A stretch of 64,000 nt of DNA from Torymus aiolomorphi (GCA_036365515.1 CM070874.1:93661842-93725841); one strand, 5' to 3'. Numbered from the stretch's first letter, positions 48,556 to 60,622 are shown. Notes: generated by a model not told the origin, from the sequence alone. Program-made: numbers and translations.

Positions 48556-50068
48556 ATCTAATACATGGTCCAGGTGTTCGGGATAGTCGATGAGGTGCGC
48601 ACCGTAGCTTTTTGCATTTATATGTCAGGGCGTATTTTACAGGAAGTCCAGGTGTTCCAGGTAGCCGATGACGATGTCTAGGTGGTACGCTCCGTAGTTT
48701 TTTGCATTTAGATGTCAGGGCGAATGTAATAGGAGGTCCAGGTGTTCGAGGTAGCCGATGACGATGTCTACGTATTGCGCTCCGTAGTTTTTTGCATTTA
48801 GATGTCAGGGCGCATGTAATAGTAGGTCCAGGTGTTCGAGGTAGCCTTTGACGAGGTCTAGGTGGTGCGCTCCATAGTAGGTTCATTTTCTTCGACAGTG
48901 GTTATTACATGCAGGATCAGAAGTATATTTGTACTTTGAAATGAAAATATAAATATTCAAATAAGTAGCAAACTTTTATATTATAGAAAACTGTTATTAA
49001 TATAATAATAAGTATTGTTACTTTGTGAAATTTTGTTTTTATTTTTACAGAGTATCAGAACTTATGAATCATATGGATAAGAAGATCTTGATTGAACAGT
49101 TTATAAGTAGAACTGTTAAAAAATACATAAATTACACGTCTGTCAAATTTCAAGAAGCCACAAGACATTCTATAGAAAAAGAAGCTTAAAAGAACATTCG
49201 AATTTAAAACTTTGATAATACCAATACTACTATTTAATAATGATATTAAAAATATACTGTAATAAACTGTCATAACGTTATCACATTATGTAATTATTAA
49301 CTGTACAAATAATAATATTGTTGATATAAAACTTTCTGCGAAGTTATAAAATAAGGCAAGTACAGACATTTTTTCTGTATAATCAACTCTCCCTCCATTT
49401 CTTCTCCCCTCTCTCTCGCCCTCTATTTCTCCCGCTCTCTTCCCTCTTTCTTTCTCTCTCAACATCCGTCAAACTCTGTACCAAAAACTTTAATAAGAGT
49501 TTAAAAATTTTTTTAAATAATCAACACGTTTTTAAAAAAAAAAAATTTTATTTACGTTTTAACAACACAATTTATCTAGTCCTTTAATTTCTTCTAATCT
49601 CATCTATTTGATAAGCACTCTCTATAATAATGGTAATAATTTTTTTCATGACTGTACAAATAAAAACTTTCTATAAAAATAAAAAGAATTATGTTTTTCG
49701 TCATATGATTTTACAATTAATAATATTGTTAATTTATCATCATACCTAAGAAAATACATGTTTGATTAAATTATTTCAAAAAATTTAACTAATATAACCA
49801 TTTTATAGAGCTCCTTGAAGAAAAATTTGACTGTTTCTTCAAATTTAAAAATTTTATGAATAACAATACAGCCATTTAATAATGATATTAAAAATATACT
49901 ATAATAAACTCTCATAACGTTATCACATTATGTAATTATTATTTTCTCTTAAAAAGTTGTGAAATCTATCTAAAAAAACATATTACAAAAGTTTAAACTG
50001 AGGCAAGTACCTATTAGTCTCCCTCCCACCCTATCTCTCCCTCCCTCTCTTTCCGACCTCTCTCTCTT

Positions 50069-50099
<31 letters not shown>

Positions 50100-52508
50100 A
50101 CGGCTCTCTCTTTCTCGCTATCTCTCCCTCTCTCTCAACATCCGGCAAACTACCAAAAACTTTAATGAGTACTTAAATATTTTTTTAGAAGAATCAACAC
50201 GTTTTTTAAAAGCTAATTTTTTAATAAAACTTTCTACGAAAGTATAAAATAAGGCAATTATAGACGTTTTTTCTGGATAATCTATAAAAAACAACACAAT
50301 TTATCTAGTCCTTTTATTTCTTCGAATCTCATCTATTCAATAAATACTCTCTACAAATGGTAATAATTTTTTTCATGACTGTACAAATAATCTATAAAAT
50401 AATAATATTTATGATTTTGTAAAAGAAATCAAATAAATACGAATGAAAAAGTCTTTTAATTCTTTGATTCATTGTATGCTGAACAAATTATATGTAAGTA
50501 CATTCAAAAAATTGTTCACTGCAAACCAAACAAACGAAAGTTGTGAAATCAATTATCGATAGTCAAGTAATGCAAACAACTCTCGGAAACTACTGTATGA
50601 CTGTTCTCAGAAATATATTCAAATTTGTTCATCTTTCTGAGCTATAGAAATTAAACACAAGAAAGTACTGAAATCAATTTATTGTAGTCAAGTACCGGCC
50701 ATAAGTTAACTTGACTGACATAATAGAACTTTTCGTATCTAGCGTGTAAAATTACATTTTACGCCCCCATTGTAACTTCAAAATTATTCAGCCAGTGGGC
50801 ATAAAATACTACTTAGCGCTCAAGAGGCCCAATAGCTCACATACTCTTACAAAACTTTATAGAACCTACGCACTTTACGCCCGTGTGGGCGAAAATTATT
50901 TTAATTATATAACTATAATGCCTTCTCTTTATTTCTAAAATTCATAAGAATTTTTTTAGATATTTACGAAAAGTCAAAGCCTATATAAAAAAATTACATA
51001 GTTACCAACACATCACTATTTTTCATGATTCTTTCTCAATTTTGAACTTTCTATAATATTACGCATCTTGGGAGGAAAAGAGAAGTCTAGAGCTGCTCTA
51101 GCAGGGGTAGTCCCCCGATCTCCCATACATACTTGGCGGGCCCGACGATTTACAGGAAAAGGATACACAATAGGTTATAAAACGGTTAATAAAATGTAAA
51201 GCACTTTTAAATAGACTATAAATTTATATGAATTTTTTATTTTATTCTCGTTTAAAAAGGACGGACACAATGAAAAATATTGTGGGTAATAAAAGTAAAT
51301 CATGATTCTGCACATATAGGGATGTTGTACTTAACGGTACCAATTAAAAATTAAAGTCAATGTAATTATTTATAGTAGACTTATAGGTATAAATATTGTT
51401 AATGAATTTATGCAAAAATTTTGTATTCTATATTTAAGTAGCCCACCGGTAAACTGCAAATCGTCGGGCCCGCCAAGTATGTATGGGAGATCGGAGGACC
51501 ACCCCTGCTAGAGCAGCTCTAGACTTCTCTTTTCCTCCCAAGATGCGTAATATTATAGAAAGTTCAAAATTGAGAAAGAATCATGAAAAATAGTGATGTG
51601 TTGGTAACTATGTAATTTTTTTATATAGGCTTTGACTTTTCGTAAATATCTAAAAAATTCTTATGAATTTTAGAAATAAAGAGAAGGCATTATAGTTATA
51701 TAATTAAAATAATTTTCGCCCACACGGGCGTAAAGTGCGTAGGTTCTATAAAGTTTTGTAAGAGTATGTGAGCTATTGGGCCTCTTGAGCGCTAAGTAGT
51801 ATTTTATGCCCACTGGCTGAATAATTTTGAAGTTACAATGGGGGCGTAAAATGTAATTTTACACGCTAGATACGAAAAGTTCTATTATGTCAGTCAAGTT
51901 AACTTATGGCCGGTACTTGACTACAATAAATTGATTTCAGTACTTTCTTGTGTTTAATTTCTATAGCTCAGAAAGATGAACAAATTTGAATATATTTCTG
52001 AGAACAGTCATACAGTAGTTTCCGAGAGTTGTTTGCATTACTTGACTATCGATAATTGATTTCACAACTTTCGTTTGTTTGGTTTGCAGTGAACAATTTT
52101 TTGAATGTACTTACATATAATTTGTTCAGCATACAATGAATCAAAGAATTAAAAGACTTTTTCATTCGTATTTATTTGATTTCTTTTACAAAATCATAAA
52201 TATTATTATTTTATAGATTATTTGTACAGTCATGAAAAAAATTATTACCATTTGTAGAGAGTGTTTATTGAATAGATGAGATTCGAAGAAATAAAAGGAC
52301 TAGATAAATTGTGTTGTTTTTTATAGATTATCCAGAAAAAACGTCTATAATTGCCTTATTTTATACTTTCGTAGAAAGTTTTATTAAAAAATTAGCTTTT
52401 AAAAAACGTGTTGATTCTTCTAAAAAAATATTTAAGTACTCATTAAAGTTTTTGGTAGTTTGCCGGATGTTGAGAGAGAGGGAGAGATAGAGAGAAAGAG
52501 AGAGCCGT

Positions 52509-52539
<31 letters not shown>

Positions 52540-54053
52540 AAGAGAGAGAGGTCGGAAAGAGAGGGAGGGAGAGATAGGGTGGGAGGGAGACTAATAGGTA
52601 CTTGCCTCAGTTTAAACTTTTGTAATATGTTTTTTTAGATAGATTTCACAACTTTTTAAGAGAAAATAATAATTATATAATGTGATAACGTTATGAGAGT
52701 TTATTATAGTATATTTTTAATATCATTATTAAATGGCTGTATTGTTATTCATAAAATTTTTAAATTTGAAGAAACAGTCAAATTTTTCTTCAAGGAGCTC
52801 TATAAAATGGTTATATTAGTTAAATTTTTTGAAATAATTTAATCAAACATGTATTTTCTTAGGTATGATGATAAATTAACAATATTATTAATTGTAAAAT
52901 CATATGACGAAAAACATAATTCTTTTTATTTTTATAGAAAGTTTTTATTTGTACAGTCATGAAAAAAATTATTACCATTATTATAGAGAGTGCTTATCAA
53001 ATAGATGAGATTAGAAGAAATTAAAGGACTAGATAAATTGTGTTGTTAAAACGTAAATAAAATTTTTTTTTTAAAAACGTGTTGATTATTTAAAAAAAAA
53101 TTTTTAAACTCTTATTAAAGTTTTTGGTACAGAGTTTGACGGATGTTGAGAGAGAAAGAAAGAGGGAAGAGAGCGGGAGAAATAGAGGGGGAGAGAGGGC
53201 GGAGAACAAATGGAGGAAGAGTTGATTATACAGAAAAAATGTCTGTACTTGCCTTATTTTATAACTTCGCAGAAAGTTTTATATCAACAATATTATTATT
53301 TGTACAGTTAATAATTACATAATGTGATAACGTTATGACAGTTTATTACAGTATATTTTTAATATCATTATTAAATAGTAGTATTGGTATTATCAAAGTT
53401 TTAAATTCGAATGTTCTTTTAAGCTTCTTTTTCTATAGAATGTCTTGTGGCTTCTTGAAATTTGACAGACGTGTAATTTATGTATTTTTTAACAGTTCTA
53501 CTTATAAACTGTTCAATCAAGATCTTCTTATCCATATGATTCATAAGTTCTGATACTCTGTAAAAATAAAAACAAAATTTCACAAAGTAACAATACTTAT
53601 TATTATATTAATAACAGTTTTCTATAATATAAAAGTTTGCTACTTATTTGAATATTTATATTTTCATTTCAAAGTACAAATATACTTCTGATCCTGCATG
53701 TAATAACCACTGTCGAAGAAAATGAACCTACTATGGAGCGGACCACCTAGACCTCGTCAAAGGCTACCTCGAACACCTGGACCTACTATTACATGCGCCC
53801 TGACATCTAAATGCAAAAAACTACGGAGCGCAATACGTAGACATCGTCATCGGCTACCTCGAACACCTGGACCTCCTATTACATTCGCCCTGACATCTAA
53901 ATGCAAAAAACTACGGAGCGCACCACCTAGACATCGTCATCGGCTACCTGGAACACCTGGACTTCCTGTAAAATACGCCCTGACATATAAATGCAAAAAG
54001 CTACGGTGCGCACCTCATCGACTATCCCGAATACCTGGACCATGTATTAGATG
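48556..54053. repeat. 5.5-kb palindrome (2.6-kb inverted arms, ~290-bp spacer)
   Basis: The arms 48556-~51158 and ~51451-54053 are inverted copies with a common centre near 51304. For example a 72-codon frame at 49055-49273 (minus) is repeated exactly at 53335-53553 (plus), and 48886 pairs with 53722. The arms are not identical: small differences exist in the CT-rich stretch at 49390-49440 against 53170-53225, and single-base changes elsewhere. Each arm contains a 0.3-kb piece of the 90-bp minisatellite at its outer end. No ORF is supported. Confidence 0.9.
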
Positions 54054-56545
54054 CACCCTGAGATCTAATCGCAAAAAATTATGGAGCGCACAACCTAGAC
54101 TCCATTATCGGCCACCCCAAAGACCTAGACCACGCATTCGATGCGTTCCAATACCTAGAGGTAAAAAACTACGAAGCGCACCACCTAGACATCGTCATCG
54201 GCTACCTCGAACACCTAGAATTCCTGTACAATGCGCACTGACATATAAATGCAAAAAACTACGGTGCGCACCACCTAGACATCATCCTCGGCTACTCCGC
54301 ACAGCTGGACTTCCTGTAAAATGCGCGCTGACATATAAATGCAAAAAACTACGGTGCGCACCACCTAGACATCATCCTCGGCTACCCCGAACACCTGGAC
54401 CTCCTATTAGATGCGCCGTGACATCTAAATGCAAAAAACTACGGAGCGCACCACCTAGACATCATCATCGGCTACCCCGAACACCTGGACCACGTATTAG
54501 ATGCACCCTGAGATCTAATCGCAAAAACCTACGGAGCGCACAACTTAGACTCCATCATCGGCCACCCCAAAGACCTAGACCACGGATTCGATGCGTTCCA
54601 ATACCTAGAGGTAAAAAACTACGAAGCGCACCACCTAGACATCGTCATCGGCTACCTCGAACACCTAGACTTCCTGTAAAATGCGCGCTGACATATAAAT
54701 GCAAAAAACTACGGTGCTCACCACCTAGACATCATCCTCGGCTACCCCGAACACCTGGACCTCCTATTAGATGCGCCGTGACATCTAAATGCAAAAAACT
54801 ACGGAGCGCACAACCTAGACTCCGTCATCGGCCACCCCAAAGACCTAGACCACGCATTCGATGCGTTCCAATACCTAGAGATAAAAAACTACGAAGCGCA
54901 CCACCTAGACATCGTCATCGGCTACCTCGAACACCTAGACTTCCTGTAAAATGCGCGCTGACATATAAATGCAAAAAACTACGGTGCGCACCACGTAGAC
55001 ATCATGCTCGGCTACCCCGAACACCTGGACCTCCTATTAGATGCGCCGTGAGATCTAAATGCAAAAAACTACGGAGCGTACCACCTAGACATCGTCATGG
55101 GCTACCTCGAATACCTGGACCTCCTATAAAATGAACCCTGACATATAAATGCAAAAAGCTACGGTGCTCACCACCTAGACATCATCCTCGGCTACTCCGA
55201 ACACCTGGACTTCCTGTAAAATGCGCGCTGACATTTAAATGCAAAAAACTACGGTGCGCACCACCTAGACATCATCCTCGGCTACCCCGAACACCTGGAC
55301 CTCCTATTAGATGCGCCGTGACATCTAAATGCAAAAAACTACGGAGCGCACCACCTAGACATCATCATCGGCTACCCCGAACACCTGGACCACGTATTAG
55401 ATGCACCCTGAGATCTAATCGCAAAAACCTACGGAGCGCACAACTTAGACTTCATCATCGGCCACCCCAAAGACCTAGACCACGGATTCGATGCGTTCCA
55501 ATACCTAGAGGTAAAAAACTACGAAGCGCACCACCTAGACATCGTCATCGGCTACCTCGAACACCTAGACTTCCTGTAAAATGCGCGCTGACATATAAAT
55601 GCAAAAAACTACGGTGCTCACCACCTAGACATCATCCTCGGCTACCCCGAACACCTGGACCTCCTATTAGATGCGCCGTGACATCTAAATGCAAAAAACT
55701 ACGGAGCGCACAACCTAGACTCCGTCATCGGCCACCCCAAAGACCTAGACCACGCATTCGATGCGTTCCAATACCTAGAGATAAAAAACTACGAAGCGCA
55801 CCACCTAGACATCGTCATCGGCTACCTCGTACACCTAGACTTCCTGTAAAATGCGCGCTGACATATAAATGCAAAAAACTACGGTGCGCACCACGTAGAC
55901 ATCATGCTCGGCTACCCCGAACACCTGGACCTCCTATTAGATGCGCCGTGAGATCTAAATGCAAAAAACTACGGAGCGTACCACCTAGACATCGTCATGG
56001 GCTACCTCGAATACCTGGACCTCCTATTACATTCGCCCTGACATCTAAATGCAAGAAACTACGGAGCGCACCACCTAGACATCGTCATCGGCTACCTCGA
56101 ACACCTGGACTTCCTGTAAAATGCGCCCTGACATATAAATGCAAAGGCTGCGGTGCGCACCACCTAGACATCATCATCGGCTACCACGAACACCTGGACC
56201 ACGTATTAGATACACCCTGAGATCTAATCGCAAAAAACTACGGAGCGCACAACCTAGACTCCATAATCGGCCACCCCAAAGACCTAGACCACGCATTCGA
56301 TGCGTTCCAATACCTAGAGGTAAAAAACTACGAAGCGCACCACCTAGACGTCATCATCGGTTACCCCGAACACCTGGACCACGTATTAGATGCACCCTGA
56401 GATCTAATCACAAAAAACTACGGAGCGCACTACCTAGACTCCATCATCGGCCTCCTCAAAGACCTAGACCACGCATTCGATGCGTTCCAATACCTAGAGG
56501 TAAAACGCTACGGAGCGCACCACCTAGACATAATCTCGGCTACCC
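53740..56545. repeat. 90-bp minisatellite array (about 31 units)
   Basis: The unit runs from CTACGGAGCGCACCACCTAG through ATCGTCATCGGCTACCTCG to AAATGCAAAAAA and is 90 bases long. Variant types alternate, including one with GGCCACCCCAAAGACCTAG. The unit length is a multiple of three, so one frame is open from 53722 to 56220 apart from a TGA at 55132-55134. The translated repeats read KLRSAPPRHRHRLPRTPGP, a basic Pro/Arg-rich peptide. I regard this as a chance open frame, not a gene. Confidence 0.92.
54241..56035. repeat. 900-bp higher-order repeat, two copies
   Basis: 54241-55135 and 55141-56035 match at a constant 900-base offset (ten 90-bp units), nearly identical from 54361/55261 on. Differences include 54542/55442-type single substitutions (TCCATC against TTCATC) and GAACACC against GTACACC. 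Confidence 0.9.
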
Positions 56546-56825
56546 CGAAGGCTTTACCTCGAGTTCCTCGGGTACAGTTCGGACGAGGCTCGAATTCGCG
56601 TGAAGCTAACCGCGGGTGTGCCTCGGATTAGCCTCGGCAGCACCTCGGCTGTACCTCGGCTCGAGCCGCGGCAAATCCGGGGCTGGAGCCGAGGTCCGAG
56701 CCGAGATAAAGCCGAGGTCCGAGCCGAGGTCCCGGCCGAGGTAAAGCCGAGGTCCGAGCCGAGGTAAAGCCGAGGTCCGAGCCGAGTTCTAGCCAAGGCT
56801 CGACCGAGGTCCGAGCCGAGTACTC
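56545..56825. repeat. GC-rich short tandem repeat (GCCGAGGTCCGA/AAAG)n
   Basis: After the 90-bp array, 11-12-base units of GCCGAGGTCCGAG and GCCGAGGTAAA alternate, densest at 56690-56822. A less regular CCTCGG-rich segment precedes them. Confidence 0.8.
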
Positions 56826-57987
56826 TATACCTTTGTAAAAGTCTACATTGTTATGACTCATCTCGCGCAATTCGATCTTACATGTGAAGTGTCATGACAG
56901 AAATTTAAAAACGTCGATTTCTTGAAAACACGTACAAGTGGGTTAGGTCGTTATTCCGGGAAGCCACAGATATTATGTTCATAATATATGTAAATACATA
57001 TATAGAGATATATACATAGAGAGAGGTTATGTACTAATAAACATATATACTGTATATAATAAAAAATATACATATGTTTATGTCTCTTCTTCTCTCCCTC
57101 TCTCTCTATCTATATTTTTATCTTTCTCTTTCTTTTGTCTTTCTTTATTATTATACGGCCATTATCACTGCTTAACTCTTCATGGCCATTAATTCCTGGT
57201 GATTGTATGTGTGTATATATATTCATAACATATATGACGTCACAGGAAGTCGGGAAAAACCGGATGCGAGGCTGAATACCATGGAGAAAGTTAAGAAATC
57301 GGAAAGCCGACAAAAAAAATTCAGTCCCTTATATCTTTTGAATGAGATAATCTTCTTAAATAAAATCTTTTGATTTGAGTAGAGCAATGAAATGGCTTTC
57401 GATTAAGAGGGATATGTTATATAGTTAAAACTAGCGCAATAGGTGTATAAGCTCATAGAATTTCTCGTACATCCATTTCAATGTATATCATCACGCGGTC
57501 GTCCTAAGGCTCTTCTATACTTGCCTTCGGAACGCTCCCGCGTTCCTTGATTAGACAACTTCCAGTCAATCTCATATATTATTATATATAATAATAGTAG
57601 GTAAGCTATGAGGCTTCTGCGCCAGAAGCCTCATAGTATTTTAGAGTCCTACCAGCCGCAAGTGCGCCAGAACCCTCACAACATTTTGAACGAGCCCAGT
57701 GTGTCACATGGCGCGCCCGGTATAGCTCGATAAGCTAGCGCATACTTAAATTAATTTGCATAATTTAATGTTACATCCCCTACACAGAGCGTGTAGTAGA
57801 CAAAACGACTACTTTAATCTTTTATACTTATCACGTTCAGGCAAGGAATTCGTATTAGTTGAATATTTTTGAGAATATTCTTTCTATTTCGATTCCTCTT
57901 TTTTCTCCTGTTTAGGAAGAGAAGTATAAGGAATTGAACTTGAGCTTTGACCCATCTCGTACGACGTCAGAAACACGAATAAAGACC
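56826..57987. other. AT-rich DNA left of the capsid gene cluster
   Basis: No gene is seen. It has a TATA-rich segment 56980-57070, a CT-rich tract, and a 14-bp perfect stem at 57606-57636. The left end of the virus-like element is not located; no terminal inverted repeat is recognised. Confidence 0.45.
57606..57636. terminator. Perfect 14-bp stem with 3-nt loop
   Basis: CTATGAGGCTTCTG, loop CGC, then CAGAAGCCTCATAG. It is followed by TATTTTAGAG and lies 350 bp beyond the 3' end of the leftward gene set. It could be a transcript 3'-end hairpin or just a remnant repeat; function is inference. Confidence 0.35.
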
Positions 57988-58484
57988 CTACTCCCAATCC
58001 ATAGACGTCTCTTCCGTGCAAATTTCGTAGAATTTTTTCAGAAGTTTAACGTTATGGAGAGCACAGCTGATTTTGTAGTCGCCCTCGTGGTGTGGGCAAA
58101 CTGTTACAAGCTTGTTCTTGTCCAACGGTGGAAAACCCATCTCCGTTGCATCATGAACGTTAAATTTGAAACGTTCGAACCATTTTTTCTTGATGGAGCC
58201 CATAACAAGTACCTGAGTAGCATCATGCAAACATTCTCGAAGAACACTTCCGATATCGGTGTAGGGACGGTCACCTGACTTCCAAGAAATACCGTAATAG
58301 AAATTCTTCAGCCAAGTATTTTGTCCCTTATACTTATCCGTGAGTCGTTTCTAAGGTATAAAGTTTCCTTGAATAAAAATACTAGAGGTTGGTCGTCATC
58401 ATCCAACGGAACTGTTGCTAGTTCTTTCAAAACGAAATCATTACCAGGCTATTTGAAACCCTGCATATCGACGATGTATTTCAT
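57988..58484 (-). pseudogene. Unknown gene next to DJR capsid (exonuclease-like in layout)
   Basis: Starts MKYIVDMQGFK with an ATG at 58484, two bases after the stop of the DJR gene. A TAG follows at codon 12, and one frame change occurs before YYGISWKSGDRPYTD. The C-terminal part (57988-58230) is open: QVLVMGSIKKKWFERF, NVHDATEMGFPPL, then CPHHEGDYKISCALHNVKLL. The final His/Cys-containing block (CPxH...CALxNVxLL) recalls a family of insect proteins linked to mobile elements, perhaps with an RNase H/exonuclease-like fold. That is from memory and untested. Pseudogene because of the stop and frameshift. Confidence 0.5.
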
Positions 58485-58486
58485 TT

Positions 58487-59691
58487 TTACACAAGCTTCT
58501 TCACGTCACCACTGACGGTACTATACTGAACGATACGGTCGTGTAGAATGAGACAATACGCGGATGTTCCAGCTGGAAAATTATCTCTTAATTCAAATTC
58601 TAAACGCAGTTGTTTTTTCTTTAACAATCGATCACTATCAAAGGTGAGTATTTTATAAAATCTACTTTATTCAAAAGAGGTTCAGGATTTTTTCATAATA
58701 AGCACTCTGAAAATTTATATACATATCATACAGTATAGCGCACTGGTTATGATCTATATCTAAATTTAAATTTTCATACGAGTAACATTGCGAACTTTAA
58801 AAAGAGTTTAACATTAATCAAGTGACAGTGATCGAACTGACTCGCGTTTACCTGCCTCCGAGATTTTTTATTCGTTTGAAAAGCAAGAATAATGAAGCGT
58901 GGTTTTTCCAACTGATTTGATGTTTTCACAGTCCAAACGTGTTTCAGAGAAGATGGAAAGAGTGGATATTCGTAGAATTCCCAACTGCGGTAGCTCATAA
59001 CCACAGGTCTGTTTTTCTCGATGTAATTGAATAGAGGAATCTTCCGCTTATCGGAGAGAAATATGTATGGCATCAACCACTCTATCTTCGTGAGCTCAAT
59101 TTTAAATTCTTTGTAAGTATTGTCTGGTCCTGCTGTCTGTATAATGGCATTGATATTATTTCTCGATCTAGTGAGTATGAGTTCATGTTTAACATTTACT
59201 AAAATTTTTCTATAATCTTTGGCAAATCCAAGAATCATGCAGAGAGGTATAGACAGGTCGAAGTAACCATCATCGTTGGTAAGATTTTGCGTTTCTTCTA
59301 CATCGAGCCAGCCAGCGTTCTCGATGATCAATTTTTGACTAGGATTGAGAGAAATCCAATCTTTCATGAGAGTAGTTAACACTACATTTTTACATTTATC
59401 AATTTCAATAGCATTGATCTCGTATCTGATTTCTTCAAACATATGACAGATGGCGTTGTTGACTAACATAGAATGTTCGAGTGGTATACCATCCGGTTTA
59501 ACTAATTTACCACATACATATATTGAACTTCGCGATGGTAGAAGATATAAATCCTGATGTTGAATCGCGATGCGAATTTCATCGCGGTTTCCAAACGATG
59601 CCGTGGTGTAGGGCTGATGTGCATGAAGTTCGTAGTGAGTCACTGACTCATCAAATGTTACAGGTGACTGAATGTTTAGAATTTCTTCCAT
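58487..59691 (-). pseudogene. Double-jelly-roll major-capsid-like protein
   Basis: The frame is open from ATG 59691 to about 58774 (305 codons). It begins MEEILNIQSPVTFDESVTHY and contains IYVCGKLVKPDG, MFEEIRYEINAIEIDKCK and ISLNPSQKLIIENAGWLD, blocks characteristic of a DJR-like domain family of insects related to Polinton/adintovirus capsids. At the 3' end the frame shifts at about 58793 and again near 58690, with a stop near 58620, but the family's conserved end (LEFELRDNFPAG, then TSAYCLILHDRIV) is recognisable down to TAA at 58487. Expected length is about 400 residues. Capsid assignment rests on remembered family features and would need a structure or HMM search. Confidence 0.7.
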
Positions 59692-59837
59692 CTTTTTGTA
59701 GGCAGCAGAAAAAAATACAAGTTATTTTTAACCAGCGACAACTCTTAGACCGAGACTTCTCAGGAACTGAATGTTTTGCCCTGTTAGCGCTCTGCTTGCT
59801 CGCGGGCGACTGATGGGCTGTCGACATGTTGACTTCA

Positions 59838-59848
59838 TTATATAGCCC
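59838..59848 (-). promoter_or_regulatory. TATA promoter motif upstream of DJR gene
   Basis: Minus strand GGGCTATATAA, 147 bases upstream of the DJR ATG. The same 11-mer precedes the penton-like gene. Confidence 0.5.
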
Positions 59849-59879
59849 CTACCGACCTTGTTATTGTAAACGATCTCCA

Positions 59880-60568
59880 TCACACTTGCTTGATGTGAAG
59901 TCTGATTGTGATTACTTCTCCTCGAAAATTAACTAATCGTCCGTCTTGATCGACTATGCGTATTTGTAAGTGATCTATGCTTTTAACTGTAACTGGAAGG
60001 TAAATGACCTGTGAGGGTATTTCAATGATCTTATATCCTGGTGGTACTGCTGGAAAGAATTCGTGTATCGTGTGAACTTTAGAGCCGTTTATATGTGCGC
60101 CTGAAGTAATATATTAAACTCAACTCGCAACGCATTGATCTTGAGGATAGTTACAGGCAAATCTGAATTATGTATTAAATTAGCTTCTAGAACGCGTTTC
60201 GTGAAGCCAAGTAGTTGATCAATAGAATCTTGAGGGCGAAAATTAATAGGCTGACTGCACTTAATGACACTGTGAAGTGTATTATTGTTTGGCTTCAGAC
60301 TGAATGAAGTACCTTTGGATGCTAAAGATTCACGGTGAAAATTCACTATATCCTCTATCTCGTAATTACCAGTTGGTAAAAATAATTCTTCTTTACCCAC
60401 GTAAAACTTATTATTGCCTGTATCAATATTTGGTATGGAATTGAAAGTTAAAAGTTCAACTAAACCGAGAACGTAATTCTTGTTTGGTGAAAGTTCAATA
60501 GGTGGGAAATACTGTACCTCGAGAACTGATGAATTACCAGAGAGACTTAACGTCAATGAATTCTCCAT
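59880..60568 (-). pseudogene. Penton/minor-capsid-like protein, one frameshift
   Basis: Starts MENSLTLSLSGNSSVLEVQY, with YFPPIELSPNKNYVLGLVEL and FYVGKEELFLPTGNYEIEDI, blocks known from insect mobile-element-encoded single-jelly-roll-like proteins that accompany DJR capsid genes. The continuous frame stops at 60089, but after a one- or two-base shift near 60112 the expected end is found on the same strand ([20 protein letters not shown], then [16 protein letters not shown]) down to TGA at 59880-59882. The total would be about 230 residues. The frame break makes it a pseudogene in this copy. Function as a capsid vertex protein is inferred. Confidence 0.7.
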
Positions 60569-60611
60569 GACTATTTATTGAAGAATGATTAAACTATCAT
60601 TGCGCTCACGT

Positions 60612-60622
60612 TTATATAGCCC
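60612..60622 (-). promoter_or_regulatory. TATA promoter motif upstream of penton-like gene
   Basis: Minus strand GGGCTATATAA, 44 bases upstream of the ATG at 60568. This is a normal TATA-to-start distance for a short 5' UTR. Confidence 0.55.

Noticed and set aside
51058..51156. 5S rRNA or snRNA gene at the palindrome centre
   Set aside because: GC-rich and hairpin-forming, but does not match 5S, U1 or U2 sequence that I could recognise.
53722..56220. 470- and 300-codon Arg/Pro-rich ORFs as genes
   Set aside because: The frame is open because the 90-bp unit is a multiple of three; no promoter, start context or domain is seen. Kept as a finding for testing.
57934..58278. Plus-strand ORF of 114 codons
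   Set aside because: Opposite strand of the exonuclease-like gene, whose minus frame carries the conserved blocks.
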